64,000 nt of DNA from Streptomyces sp. NBC_01341 (GCF_035946055.1 NZ_CP108364.1:5704001-5768000); one strand, 5' to 3'. Shown: positions 33,899 to 42,776, counted from the first letter of the stretch. Translations and numbers: made by a program. Notes: generated from the sequence alone by a model not told the origin.

Positions 33899-33901
33899 GG
33901 T

Positions 33902-34300
33902 TCAGCCCTCCTCTGTCAGCAGCGGGTAGACACCGTTCTCGTCATGGTCCTCCCGTCCGGTGACGGGGGGATTGAAGACGCACACGCAGCGGAAGTCGGT
34001 CTTGGGCCGCAGCGTGTGGTGCTCGTGTCCGTCCAGCAGGTACATCGTCCCGGGGGAGATCCAGTGCGTCTCGCCGGTCTCGTCGTTGGTGAGCTCGGCC
34101 TCGCCCTCGGTGCACAGAACGGCCTCGATGTGGTTCGCGTACCACATCGACGTCTCCGTGCCCGCGTAGAGCACGGTCTCGTGCAGCGAGAAGCCCACCT
34201 TCTCCTTGGCGAGCACGATGCGCTTGCTCTCCCAGGTCCCTGAAGCGGACTTGATGTGCCGGTCGGTGTTCTCGATGTCGCTGAAAGATCGGACGATCAC
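33902..34300 (-). CDS. ectC: Ectoine synthase
   Basis: A 132-aa cupin that closes N-gamma-acetyl-diaminobutyrate to ectoine. The sequence starts MIVRSFSDIENTDRHIK, with the cupin strand block SLHETVLYAGTETSMWYANHIEAV providing the metal-binding Glu, Tyr and His positions (seen in parts), and ends with the usual flexible acidic tail. Length is typical. It sits between ectB (63 bases upstream) and ectD (3 bases downstream) on the same transcript. Confidence 0.96.
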   Translation of the reverse strand: MIVRSFSDIENTDRHIKSASGTWESKRIVLAKEKVGFSLHETVLYAGTETSMWYANHIEAVLCTEGEAELTNDETGETHWISPGTMYLLDGHEHHTLRPKTDFRCVCVFNPPVTGREDHDENGVYPLLTEEG

Positions 34301-34363
34301 GGTGGGATGGTGCCTTTCTCTTCTGTCCTGCTCAGTGGTGCCTCCGCGGGGGATGTACCCCGC

Positions 34364-35629
34364 TCAGGCGGTCGTCTCACGGACGGACCGGGCCAGTGTG
34401 CGCAGGCCCTCGTCCAGCTCCTCGGGGGTGATGGTGAGCGGCGGCAGCAGCTTCACGACCTCGGACTGCGGGCCCGATGTCTCCAGCAGCAGACCCAGCT
34501 CGAACGCGCGTGCGCAGACGGCGGATGCGCGCGCCGGGTCGGTGAACTCCAGGCCCCAGACCAGACCGCGGCCACGGAACTGCGCGGTGGCCTCCTCGCC
34601 GCAGATGGCGAGCAGCGTCTGCTCCACCTGCTGGCCACGGGCCAGGGTCTGCTTCTCCATCTGCCCGTCGGCCCAGTAGGCGTCGAGCGTGGCAGCGGCG
34701 GTGACGAAGGCCGGGTTGTTGCCGCGGAAGGTGCCGTTGTGCTCGCCCGGCTCCCAGATGTCCAGCTCGCCCTTGAAGAGGCAGAGCGACATGGGCAGAC
34801 CGTAGCCGCTGATCGACTTCGACAGGGTGACGATGTCCGGGACGATGCCGGCCTCCTCGAAGGAGAAGAAGCCGCCGGTACGGCCGCAGCCCATCTGGAT
34901 GTCGTCGACGATCAGGAGCATGTCCTGGCGGTGGCAGAGGTCCTGCAGCGCGCGGAGCCACTCGGCGCGGGCGACGTTGATGCCGCCCTCGCCCTGCACG
35001 GTCTCCACGATCACGGCGGCGGGCTTGTTGAGCCCCGAACCCTGGTCCTCCAGGAGCCGCTCGAACCAGAGGAAGTCGGGCACCTGGCCGTCGAAGTAGT
35101 TGTCGAACGGCATCGGGGTGCCGTGCACCAGCGGGATGCCGGCGCCGGCCCTCTTGAAGGCGTTGCCGGTCACGGCGAGCGAGCCGAGCGACATGCCGTG
35201 GAAGGCGTTGGTGAAGGAGACGACGGACTCGCGGCCCTTGACCTTGCGGGCGAGCTTCAGCGCCGACTCGACGGCGTTCGTGCCGGTCGGGCCGGGGAAC
35301 ATCACCTTGTAGGGCAGGTCGCGGGGGCGCAGGATGACGTTCTCGAATGTCTCCAGGAAGGCCCGTTTGGCCGTCGTCGCCATGTCCAGGCCGTGGGTGA
35401 TGCCGTCGCGCTCGATGTAGTCGATCAGCGCGCGTTTCAGCACCGGATTGTTGTGGCCGTAGTTGAGCGATCCGGCACCGGCGAAGAAGTCCAGGTAGGA
35501 GTGGCCGTCCTCGTCCGTGAGCCGGGCGCCCTGCGCGCGGTCGAAGACCGCGGGCCAGCTGCGGCAGTAGCTGCGTACTTCCGACTCAAGGCTCTCGAAG
35601 ACACTCAGTGCGGGCGGGGTGATGGTCAC
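34364..35629 (-). CDS. ectB: L-2,4-diaminobutyrate:2-oxoglutarate aminotransferase
   Basis: A 421-aa class III PLP aminotransferase making diaminobutyrate from aspartate semialdehyde and glutamate. Typical EctB landmarks are FFAGAGSLNYGHNNP near residues 49-63, the PLP aspartate in LLIVDDIQMGCGRTG and the PLP lysine in TLSKSISGYGLP. It is the second gene of the operon, 98 bases after ectA. EctB is the committing enzyme for ectoine synthesis; it draws on the aspartate-semialdehyde pool shared with lysine and threonine pathways. Confidence 0.96.
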   Translation of the reverse strand: MTITPPALSVFESLESEVRSYCRSWPAVFDRAQGARLTDEDGHSYLDFFAGAGSLNYGHNNPVLKRALIDYIERDGITHGLDMATTAKRAFLETFENVILRPRDLPYKVMFPGPTGTNAVESALKLARKVKGRESVVSFTNAFHGMSLGSLAVTGNAFKRAGAGIPLVHGTPMPFDNYFDGQVPDFLWFERLLEDQGSGLNKPAAVIVETVQGEGGINVARAEWLRALQDLCHRQDMLLIVDDIQMGCGRTGGFFSFEEAGIVPDIVTLSKSISGYGLPMSLCLFKGELDIWEPGEHNGTFRGNNPAFVTAAATLDAYWADGQMEKQTLARGQQVEQTLLAICGEEATAQFRGRGLVWGLEFTDPARASAVCARAFELGLLLETSGPQSEVVKLLPPLTITPEELDEGLRTLARSVRETTA

Positions 35630-35727
35630 AGCGGATCTCCTGCTCGAGGGGGGGTGTGACGGGCGGCGGGTCGGACGTGCCCCGGGGAACCGCGCCCGGG
35701 CGGGGGCGCGGAGGGGCGGAGGGGGCC

Positions 35728-36252
35728 CTAGAACGGACCGATGCGGTACAGCACTTCCGGCAGGTGCGTTCCCTCGGGGAACAGAGCACCGTCGAACAGC
35801 ACCTCGTGCTCCAGGGGCGCGTCGTGCCGCTGGGCGAAGGAGGTGAACAGACGGTCGGATGCGGAGTTGTCCGGCGTGATGGTCGTCTCGACCGAGGCCA
35901 GGCCCTGCTCGGAGGCGACGCGGGCGGTCAGCGCGTCCAGCAGCGACGCCGCCAGTCCCTTGCCGCGGTGGGCTCGGTCGACGGCCACCTGCCAGACGAC
36001 GAGCGTCTCGGGGCGGTCGGGACGGATGTACCCGGTCACGAAGGCGATCGGGTCGCCGTTCTCGTCGCGGGCGACCACGGAGGTCGCCGCGAAGTCACGG
36101 CACCACAGCAGGTAGCTGTACGAGGAGTTCAGGTCGAGTACCTCGGAGTCGCGGGCGATGCGCCACATCGCGGCTCCGTCCTCCACTCGTGGGGTGTCGA
36201 TTCTGAGGAATTCGCTTCGGGCACGGGCAAAATCTGCTGGTGCGGCGGTCAT
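35728..36252 (-). CDS. ectA: L-2,4-diaminobutyrate N-gamma-acetyltransferase
   Basis: A 174-aa GNAT enzyme that acetylates diaminobutyrate. The EctA pattern NSSYSYLLWCRDFAATS, the acetyl-CoA loop VDRAHRGKGLAASLLDAL and VETTITPDNSASDRLF are all present. It is the first gene of ectABCD. The ATG at 36252 has no Shine-Dalgarno sequence, and a -10-like TAAATT (36266-36261) lies so close that the transcript would start only a few bases upstream, so translation is probably leaderless or nearly so. A longer leader from a distal stress promoter is the alternative. Confidence 0.95.
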   Translation of the reverse strand: MTAAPADFARARSEFLRIDTPRVEDGAAMWRIARDSEVLDLNSSYSYLLWCRDFAATSVVARDENGDPIAFVTGYIRPDRPETLVVWQVAVDRAHRGKGLAASLLDALTARVASEQGLASVETTITPDNSASDRLFTSFAQRHDAPLEHEVLFDGALFPEGTHLPEVLYRIGPF

Positions 36253-36591
36253 GCGAATTGAATTTACCCAGCAAAAATCAAAATTGCATCGCCGGAAGGG
36301 GTTGGGTCAGCAGGAAAACTGTGTTATCACCCGGGCACGGGCCGACCTGGATGGGGTGAAAATTTGAATGCACTTGTCCTGAATTTATCGGGCATAACGG
36401 AATGGATGTGGGGTCGGTCACATCGTTGTAACCCCCACGACACACGGCCGGATTGGGTGGTTCCCTCCCGCACGAACTCCCGCGTTTAGGAATGCCAAGA
36501 GCGGGAAGACGAATGCGGGGAGCTGCTCCGGAAAAGCAGCTCCCCTTTTATGCGGGTCAATTGGGCCGAACGGGTGAACCCGTGGAATTCA
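36253..36591. other. AT-rich gene-free interval upstream of ectA
   Basis: This 339-base interval is visibly richer in A and T than the rest of the window, especially 36253-36400. It holds the presumed ect promoter, a GCAA/TTGC inverted pair (36271-36274 with 36284-36287) and, at its right end, a hairpin with a T-run. I see no protein gene. An unannotated plus-strand RNA ending at the hairpin is possible but unproven. Confidence 0.5.
36517..36549. terminator. Intrinsic-type terminator hairpin with T-run
   Basis: GGGGAGCTGCT (36517-36527) pairs perfectly with AGCAGCTCCCC (36535-36545), followed on the plus strand by TTTT. It lies 43 bases beyond the end of the minus-strand aminotransferase gene and can serve that gene, but the T-run is on the side that suits a plus-strand transcript. 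Confidence 0.7.
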
Positions 36592-37695
36592 TCAGGCGGG
36601 CCAGGTTTCCCGCACGGCTTCGCGGGCAGCATCGAGGTCGGTGTCCAGACCCGCGTCCGCCAGCGCGCTCCCCAGGGCGGCCAGCGAGGACACCACCGCG
36701 TCACGGGTCGCCTCCGTGCCGTAGTGATTGACCCGGATCATCTCCTTGGCCAGCGCCCCACCGCCCGCGATCAGCGGCAGCGAGGGGTCGGTCGCCAGGG
36801 CCCTGGCGACCAGCGCCGAAGCGTCCAGACCGGCCGGGGCGCGCAGGGTCGTGGCCACCGGTGCCGCGTCCCGGGCATCGTGGACGTACGGCTCCAGTCC
36901 GCCGCCGAGCGCCGTGGCGCCCGCGCGGGTCGCCGCCGCCGCGGAGGCGTGCCGGGCGGTCACGGTGTCCAGACCCTCCGACTCGATCCGCTCCAGGCAG
37001 GCCTCCAGCGCGAGCATCTCCAGCTGTGCGGGGGCGTGCGGCAGCGCCGCGCGGCCGCCGTCGATCCAGCGCGCCTTCCAGTCGAGCAGTGAGAGATAGG
37101 ACTGACGCGGAGCCCGCGGGTTCGCGGCCATCCGGTCCCAGGCCCGCGCGCTCACGGACACGGCGGAGACACCGGCCGGCCCGCCCATCGCCTTCTGTGC
37201 GCCGATGACGCACAGATCCACCCCCCAGGCGTCCGGCAGCAGCGGCTCGGCGCCGACCGACGCGACGGCGTCCAGCATGAACAGCGCGCCGTGCGCGCGG
37301 ACGGCCTCACCGATCCCGGCGACCGGATTGGTGTTCCCGGTCGCCGCCTCGGCGTGCACCAGCGACACGAAGTCGATCTCCGGGTGCTCGGCCAGTGCCC
37401 GCTCGACCTGCTCGGCGGTGACCGCGGAGTGGAACGGGACCGCGAGGTCGACGACCTCGGCACCGCAGTCGCGCAGCCAGTTGCCGAAGGTCTGGCCGTA
37501 CGGCCCGGTGACGACGTTGAGCGCGGTCGAGCCGGGACGGGCGCCGCCCCGGATGCAGCCCTCGAGGGGCAGCAGCGCCTCGCCCTGCATGATGACGACG
37601 TCCTGCTCGGTGTCGAGGAGGCCGGCCACCCGCCGCTCGATCGCCGCGAAACGTGCGGCGGTGAGCGGGGCGAGGTCGAGGAACGGGTGCGTCAC
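36592..37695 (-). CDS. Class V aminotransferase (alanine-glyoxylate/serine-pyruvate type)
   Basis: A 367-aa PLP enzyme of the small-subunit AGT/SPT-like family. Seen are VVIMQGEALLPLEGCI near residues 33-48, LNVVTGPYGQTFGNWL, the PLP aspartate in MLDAVASVGAEPL and the PLP lysine in GAQKAMGGPAG. It probably transfers amino groups between alanine, serine or similar and a 2-oxo acid such as glyoxylate. It is alone on its strand and diverges from the amidohydrolase across 103 bases. Substrate specificity is not readable. Confidence 0.87.
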   Translation of the reverse strand: MTHPFLDLAPLTAARFAAIERRVAGLLDTEQDVVIMQGEALLPLEGCIRGGARPGSTALNVVTGPYGQTFGNWLRDCGAEVVDLAVPFHSAVTAEQVERALAEHPEIDFVSLVHAEAATGNTNPVAGIGEAVRAHGALFMLDAVASVGAEPLLPDAWGVDLCVIGAQKAMGGPAGVSAVSVSARAWDRMAANPRAPRQSYLSLLDWKARWIDGGRAALPHAPAQLEMLALEACLERIESEGLDTVTARHASAAAATRAGATALGGGLEPYVHDARDAAPVATTLRAPAGLDASALVARALATDPSLPLIAGGGALAKEMIRVNHYGTEATRDAVVSSLAALGSALADAGLDTDLDAAREAVRETWPA

Positions 37696-37798
37696 GGTGG
37701 TGCTCTCTTCGGGTCGGCCGGTGCGCGGTCAGCGCCTGCGTCGAGGGTACCCAGCGCCTCCCGGAGCCCCGTCGGGACGGCCTCGTACAGTGCTGTGC

Positions 37799-38899
37799 AT
37801 GAGTGATCACGAGGTGGCGCCGGTGCTGCGGATCAAGGGGCGGGTGCTCGTCGGACCCGATGAGGTGAGAGACGGGCTCTGGGCCGTCGACGGGCGCGTC
37901 ACCTACGAGCGGCCGCCCGGCGCGGACGACGCCGTGACGCTCACCGGGTGGGCGCTTCCCGGCCTGGTCGACGCGCACTGCCACGTCGGCCTCGACCACC
38001 GGGGGCCCGTCGACGCGGCGACCAGCGAGAAGCAGGCCCTCGCCGACCGGGAGGCCGGCACGCTGCTCATCCGGGACGCGGGATCGCCCTCCGACACCCG
38101 GTGGGTGGACGAGCGCGAGGACCTGCCGAAGATCATCCGTGCGGGACGCCACATCGCCAGGACCCGCCGCTACATCCGTAACTACGCCCATGAGATCGAG
38201 CCCGGCGACCTGGTCGCCTACGTCGCCCGGGAGGCGCGGCGCGGCGACGGCTGGGTGAAGCTCGTGGGCGACTGGATCGACCGGGACGCCGGGGACCTGA
38301 CGGCGTGCTGGCCCCGCGGAGAGGTCGAGGCCGCGATCGCCGAGGCGCACCGGCTCGGTGCCAGGGTCACGGCGCACTGCTTCGCCGAGGCGGCCCTCCG
38401 CGATCTGGTGGAGGCCGGCATCGACTGCATCGAGCACGCGACGGGGCTGACCGAGGACACCGTGCCGCTCTTCGCCGAGCGGGGTGTGGCGATCGTGCCC
38501 ACGCTGGTCAACATCGCCACGTTCCCGGACCTCGCGGCAGGCGGTGAGGCCAGGTTCCCGCGCTGGTCCGCGCACATGCGCCGGCTCCACGCGAGCCGCT
38601 ACGACACGGTGCGCGCGGCGTACGACGCGGGCATCCCGGTGTTCGCCGGCACGGACGCGGGCGGTTCGCTGGCCCACGGGCTGATCGCGGAGGAGGTCGC
38701 CGAGCTGGTGAAGGCCGGCATCCCGCCGGTGGACGCCCTCTCCGCCACGGCCTGGGGCGCACGGCGGTGGCTCGGGCGCCCGGTACTGGAGGAGGGCGCC
38801 CCCGCCGACCTGGTGCTGTACGACGAGGATCCGAGGAAGGACGTGAGGGTGCTGTCCGCTCCCCGCCGGGTGGTGCTCAATGGCAGGGTGACGGGCTGA
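37799..38899 (+). CDS. Metal-dependent amidohydrolase family protein
   Basis: A 366-aa imidazolonepropionase-like amidohydrolase. Metal ligands are H60 and H62 in VDAHCHVG, a lysine or its substitute in GWVKLVGDW, histidines in VTAHCF and CIEHATG, and the catalytic aspartate in AGTDAGGS. The C-terminal strand domain ends APADLVLYDEDP. Members hydrolyse cyclic amides, peptides or xenobiotics. The ATG at 37799 lies eight bases after TACAGT (37786-37791) without a Shine-Dalgarno sequence, so a leaderless message is likely. Confidence 0.87.
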   Translation: MSDHEVAPVLRIKGRVLVGPDEVRDGLWAVDGRVTYERPPGADDAVTLTGWALPGLVDAHCHVGLDHRGPVDAATSEKQALADREAGTLLIRDAGSPSDTRWVDEREDLPKIIRAGRHIARTRRYIRNYAHEIEPGDLVAYVAREARRGDGWVKLVGDWIDRDAGDLTACWPRGEVEAAIAEAHRLGARVTAHCFAEAALRDLVEAGIDCIEHATGLTEDTVPLFAERGVAIVPTLVNIATFPDLAAGGEARFPRWSAHMRRLHASRYDTVRAAYDAGIPVFAGTDAGGSLAHGLIAEEVAELVKAGIPPVDALSATAWGARRWLGRPVLEEGAPADLVLYDEDPRKDVRVLSAPRRVVLNGRVTG

Positions 38900-39218
38900 C
38901 GCGGGTTGACTCCGAACGAGGCGCCGTGTTGACCAGCGGTGACCCCCGGCCCCACCGCTCGTTGACCACCTCCTTCTCGTGACCCGCGGGCGGGGTGGCA
39001 GACCGTCCCGGCCGTCGGAAGAGTGACGGTGTGGAACTCCTGTGCCGCTGGATTCGAATGCACGCGCGGAAACCCCCCTTTGGGGTGAACTGGCGTTAGG
39101 TGTCCGCCAGTTCACTCTCCGTGCGTAAAGATTCACGGAGTCGAGGCCACCGGTGCCCGCGATGTCCCCCATTGGACGGCGCCGGCGGCTCCATGTCTCA
39201 TGTGGGGGTTCCACCATC
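38900..39218. other. Gene-free interval before the LAETG protein
   Basis: In these 319 bases I find no protein gene. Three TTGAC-type hexamers lie between 38907 and 38970, and two consecutive stem-loops are at 39085-39140. The interval probably contains the promoter and a structured leader of the surface-protein gene. Confidence 0.45.
39085..39140 (+). promoter_or_regulatory. Paired stem-loops in the leader of the LAETG protein gene
   Basis: GTGAACTGGCG (39085-39095) pairs perfectly with CGCCAGTTCAC (39105-39115) over a nine-base loop; directly after it CTCCGTG (39117-39123) pairs with CACGGAG (39134-39140) over a ten-base loop. The first could end upstream transcription; both could also be a structured 5-prime leader. 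Confidence 0.45.
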
Positions 39219-40343
39219 TTGAACAGCAACACCTTCCGCCTGGCCGCCCTGGCCGTCGCCGCGGCTCCCGTCGCCCTGCTTGTCGCCGTCCCCGCGCAGG
39301 CAGCCACCGCGACCGCCCCGGCCACACCGGGAGGCGGCCACGGAAAGGCGAGCGCGGTCGTGCTGCGCGCCGGGCTGGACGTCTCGCTCGTGAACAAGTC
39401 GGTCCAGGTGCCGCTCCGGACCAGCCTCAACGAGGTGCACGCGCCGGCGAGCGCCGAGAGGACGGTGCTCAGCGTGGAGCTCGACGGCGCCGAGAAGGGC
39501 CGCCCCATCCACCTGCTGAAGGCGGACGTGGCCACGGCGGACGCCACGGTGGACGCGCGCAGGGCCCAGGGGTACGCGAACATCGCCAAAGCCCGGGTCC
39601 ACCTGCCGGGACTGCCGCTGCTGTCACTGATCGAGGTCGAGAAGGTCACGTCGAAGGCGACCTGCCAGGTGGGCAGGAAGCCGGTCGCGGAGTCCAACGT
39701 CCTCGGGCGCGTCTCGGTGCTCGGCAAGAGGATCCGGCTGACCTCCGGCGGCACCACGGAGGTCGAGGTGCCGGGGGTCGGCGAGGTGACGCTCGGCCTG
39801 TCGAAGACCGGCACCACCTCGCGGACGGCGGCCGCGACCGCGCTGAGCCTTCGGGTGTCGGTGAACCCGCTGAAGCTGAACGTCGCCGAGGTCGAGGGGG
39901 AGATCACGCTCGCCGAGGCGACGTGCGAGACGCCGAGGGGCGGCGGGTCGCACAACGGGGGCCAGCACAACGGCGGTTCCGGCAACGGTGGGTCCGAGGA
40001 CGGAGGGTCGGAGAACGGGGGACCGGACGACGGGGACACCGGTGGTTCGACGAGCGGTCCGACGGGCGGTTCGACCAGCGGCTCCACAGGCGGCGACGGC
40101 GGCTCGGGCGACACGGGGGGCTCCGGTGACACAGGTACGGAAGGGAGCGGCACGGGCGGCAAGGAGGAGCCGGTCGACGTGAAGCCGCAGACCGGCGCCG
40201 ACCCGGTCCGGGCCGCCGGCACCGGCGACCTCGCCGAGACCGGCTCCAGTTCCTCGACGCCGTACATCGCGGGCGGCGCCGCCGTCCTGCTGGCGGTCGG
40301 GGCCGGTGCCACCGTAATCGCCCGCAGGCGCGCCCAGGGCTGA
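39219..40343 (+). CDS. SCO1860-type LAETG-anchored surface protein (sortase substrate)
   Basis: A 374-aa exported protein. It has a Sec signal peptide (FRLAALAVAAAPVALLVAVPAQA, seen in parts, cleaved near residue 28), a folded domain of about 200 residues, a long low-complexity Gly/Ser/Asn/Asp linker (residues about 240-310), then the sorting signal LAETG followed by a membrane helix and the tail RRRAQG. Sortase E of streptomycetes recognises LAxTG, so the protein should be covalently attached to peptidoglycan, with the linker spanning the wall. The start is a TTG at 39219 with GGGGG ten bases upstream. I recognise the domain as the SCO1860 family; its role is unknown. Confidence 0.9.
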   Translation: MNSNTFRLAALAVAAAPVALLVAVPAQAATATAPATPGGGHGKASAVVLRAGLDVSLVNKSVQVPLRTSLNEVHAPASAERTVLSVELDGAEKGRPIHLLKADVATADATVDARRAQGYANIAKARVHLPGLPLLSLIEVEKVTSKATCQVGRKPVAESNVLGRVSVLGKRIRLTSGGTTEVEVPGVGEVTLGLSKTGTTSRTAAATALSLRVSVNPLKLNVAEVEGEITLAEATCETPRGGGSHNGGQHNGGSGNGGSEDGGSENGGPDDGDTGGSTSGPTGGSTSGSTGGDGGSGDTGGSGDTGTEGSGTGGKEEPVDVKPQTGADPVRAAGTGDLAETGSSSSTPYIAGGAAVLLAVGAGATVIARRRAQG

Positions 40344-40357
40344 CCGGTCCACCGGGC

Positions 40358-40397
40358 GGGGAGAGCGGTGTCCGCGCGGCGGAACACCGCTCTCCCC
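40358..40397. terminator. Bidirectional terminator between the LAETG gene and cobC-like gene
   Basis: GGGGAGAGCGGTGT (40358-40371) pairs perfectly with ACACCGCTCTCCCC (40384-40397). It separates two convergent genes. Confidence 0.8.
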
Positions 40398-40411
40398 ACC
40401 GGGGACGGTCC

Positions 40412-41923
40412 TCAGCCCGCGGCTCTTCGCGGCAGGCCCTGCAAGGCCAGGTCGAGGGCCTGCAGGAACCGGTTGGTCGTCACGCGGTCGCGCACGGCGA
40501 GCCGCAGCCACTCGCTCCCCAGCCCCGGGAACGTGTCCCCGCGCCGCGCCGCGAAGCCCCGCGAGCGCAGCAGCTCACGCACCTCGTCCGCGCGCTCCAG
40601 CCGCAGCAGCACGAACGGCCCCGCGGCCGGCTCCACGACCGTCACCTCGCTGAACTCCGCGAGCCCGGCCAGCAGATGTGCCCGGTCCACCGTGATCCGG
40701 TCCGCCGCGTCCGCCGCCTCGACCAGTGCGCGCGGATCCATGCAGGCCTCGGCGGCCGCCAGAGCCGGCGAGGACACCGGCCACAGCGGCTGAGCCTCCT
40801 GCAGCAGGGCGGTCGTCGCGGGATCCGCCAGCACGTAGCCGATCCGCAGGCCCGCCAGGCCCCACGTCTTGGTCAGGCTCCGCAGCACCACGAGGCCGGG
40901 GATGTCCTGACGCCCGCACAGAGCCTCCCGCTCACCCGGGACGACATCCATGAACGCCTCGTCGACCACCAGCGTCCGCCCGGGCCGCGCCAGTTCCTCG
41001 AGCACCGCGGCGGGATGGAGCACGGAGGTCGGGTTCGTCGGATTGCCGACCACCACCAGGTCCGCGTCCTCGGGCACGGCCGCCGGATCGAGCCGGAACC
41101 CGTCCTCAGGGCGCAGCAGCACCCGCCCCACCTCGTGACCCGCCGCGCGCAGGGCGGCCTCGGGCTCGGTGAACTGCGGATGCACCACGACCGGCCGGCG
41201 GGCCGGCAGGGCCCGCGCGATCAGCACGAACGCCTCGGCGGCACCCGCCGTGAGCAGGACCCGCTCCTCGGGCAGACCGTGGCGTGCGGCCACCGCCGCA
41301 CGTGCCTGCCGCCCGTCCGGATAGGCGGCCAGGGAACCGAGCGACGCGGTGATGCGCTCGCGCAGCCAGTCCGGGGGTGTGCCGGTCCGTACGTTCACGG
41401 CCAGATCGGTCAGATTCAGACCGCGTATCTCCGCGTCACCGTGGTGCCTCAGATCGGGCCCGGTGTTCTCGACGTGCTTCGTGGGGGGGAGCATGGCAGC
41501 CATGGTGGACGGCCGGGCGCCATTCGTCGATGCCCGGGTTCCGGACATCGGGTTCCGGCGCGCCACCGCACAGGTCACCGACGCCGACTTCCGCTTGGGG
41601 ACGAGCAGTTCACCGGCGGTCATCAGAGCGGCGGCCTCGGCGACCGACCCGGTGGCCACGGCGGCACGCGGTACGGCCGAGGGGTTGGGCACCGCGACCG
41701 CGGCCAGCTCCTGGGCCGTGTACGACCGCAGCGGTACACCCAGCCGCGCCGCCGCGCCGACGACGCCCGCATCGGCCGCCCTCGTGTCCAGCGTCGCCAG
41801 CTCGACCACGTCCTCGGCCGCGAGACCGGCCACCTCCAGCGTCCCGCGGATCAGCTCGACCACCTCCTCGGCAGGGGCGCCCCGGCGGGCGCCGACACCC
41901 ACGACGAGCGCGTACCGGGTCAT
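40412..41923 (-). CDS. Cobalamin biosynthesis fusion: CobE/CbiG C-terminal domain plus CobC-like aminotransferase
   Basis: A 503-aa fusion. Residues about 1-120 are a CobE/CbiG C-terminal domain (YALVVGVGARRGAPAEEV, ATLDTRAADAGV, VAEAAALMTAG). From about 150 a fold-type I PLP enzyme follows, like L-threonine-O-3-phosphate decarboxylase CobC/CobD of the Rv2231c type: NVRTGTPPDWLRERI, VVVGNPTNPTS, VVDEAFMDVVPGE, and the PLP lysine in SLTKTWGLAGLRIGY. It would supply the aminopropanol arm, while the N-terminal part belongs to corrin-ring contraction. The linker is short and in frame. It lies beyond the ZIP gene from the other cob genes. Confidence 0.85.
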   Translation of the reverse strand: MTRYALVVGVGARRGAPAEEVVELIRGTLEVAGLAAEDVVELATLDTRAADAGVVGAAARLGVPLRSYTAQELAAVAVPNPSAVPRAAVATGSVAEAAALMTAGELLVPKRKSASVTCAVARRNPMSGTRASTNGARPSTMAAMLPPTKHVENTGPDLRHHGDAEIRGLNLTDLAVNVRTGTPPDWLRERITASLGSLAAYPDGRQARAAVAARHGLPEERVLLTAGAAEAFVLIARALPARRPVVVHPQFTEPEAALRAAGHEVGRVLLRPEDGFRLDPAAVPEDADLVVVGNPTNPTSVLHPAAVLEELARPGRTLVVDEAFMDVVPGEREALCGRQDIPGLVVLRSLTKTWGLAGLRIGYVLADPATTALLQEAQPLWPVSSPALAAAEACMDPRALVEAADAADRITVDRAHLLAGLAEFSEVTVVEPAAGPFVLLRLERADEVRELLRSRGFAARRGDTFPGLGSEWLRLAVRDRVTTNRFLQALDLALQGLPRRAAG

Positions 41924-42003
41924 CGGAGTGCGTCCTTCCTGGGGGACACGAGTGAGGGGAACCTGAGGTGCGGAGAGCGGGGTCGATCCGCTAGCAAGGG
42001 CCC

Positions 42004-42726
42004 ATGGCGGTATTCGTCGCGCTCGGCGCGTTCCTGATGACCCTGGCGGGCGGCTGGGTCGCGCAGCGCGTCAGCGACCGCCGGCACCTCGTGCTCGGAT
42101 TCGCCGGCGGGCTGATGCTGGGGGTGGTGGGACTCGATCTGCTGCCCGAGGCGATCGAGGCCGCGGGCGAGCACGTCTTCGGGGTCCCCGCCGCGCTCCT
42201 GCTCTTCGTGGGCGGGTTTCTGACGGCCCATGTCGTCGAGCGGTCCCTGGCCGTACGCCAGGCGGCACACGGGGCGAGCGAGGAACGGGTACCGCAGGTC
42301 GGTCTCACGGCGGCGGCCGCGCTGGTGGGCCACAGCCTGATGGACGGTGTCGCGCTCGGCGCCGCCTTCCAGATCGGCGGCGGGATCGGGGCGGCCGTCG
42401 CGCTCGCCGTCATCACCCACGACTTCGCCGACGGCTTCAACACGTACACCATCACCAGCCTCTACGGGAACGCCCGCCGCAAGGCGCTCCTGATGCTGCT
42501 CGCGGACGCGCTGGCCCCGATCGTGGGCGCCGCGACCACCCTGCTGTTCACCCTTCCGGCGGAACTCCTCGGCTGCTATCTCGGCTTCTTCGGCGGAGTG
42601 CTCCTCTACCTCGCGGCGGCCGAGATCCTCCCCGAGGCCCACCACGACCACCCGGCCCGCTCCACGCTGCTCTGCACCGTCGCGGGAGTGGGCTTCATCT
42701 GGCTGGTGGTCGGCATCGCGGAGTGA
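42004..42726 (+). CDS. ZIP family divalent metal transporter
   Basis: A 240-aa membrane protein with about eight hydrophobic segments. The metal-binding helices of ZIP transporters are present: GHSLMDGVALG (helix IV) and ITHDFADGFNT (helix V), each with the conserved His and acidic residues. It should move zinc or a related metal, which may include cobalt, into the cytoplasm. It is inserted between cobalamin genes on the opposite strand, so a link to cobalt supply is tempting. The ATG at 42004 has AAGGG seven bases upstream. Confidence 0.88.
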   Translation: MAVFVALGAFLMTLAGGWVAQRVSDRRHLVLGFAGGLMLGVVGLDLLPEAIEAAGEHVFGVPAALLLFVGGFLTAHVVERSLAVRQAAHGASEERVPQVGLTAAAALVGHSLMDGVALGAAFQIGGGIGAAVALAVITHDFADGFNTYTITSLYGNARRKALLMLLADALAPIVGAATTLLFTLPAELLGCYLGFFGGVLLYLAAAEILPEAHHDHPARSTLLCTVAGVGFIWLVVGIAE

Positions 42727-42776
42727 CCCGGCCTCCGTCGCCTCCCACGCCGCTCCGCGACGGCGACCCACGGGAC

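Noticed and set aside
39942..40190. Possible CRISPR-like or tandem repeat DNA in the Gly/Ser region of the LAETG gene
   Set aside because: The repetition is codon-level low complexity of a wall-spanning linker with irregular units and no spacers.
37307..40399. Minus-strand frame of 1030 codons including Pro/Ser repeats opposite the LAETG protein
   Set aside because: The repeats are the complement of the Gly/Ser linker of the sortase substrate; the real genes here have signal peptide, sorting signal and catalytic motifs.
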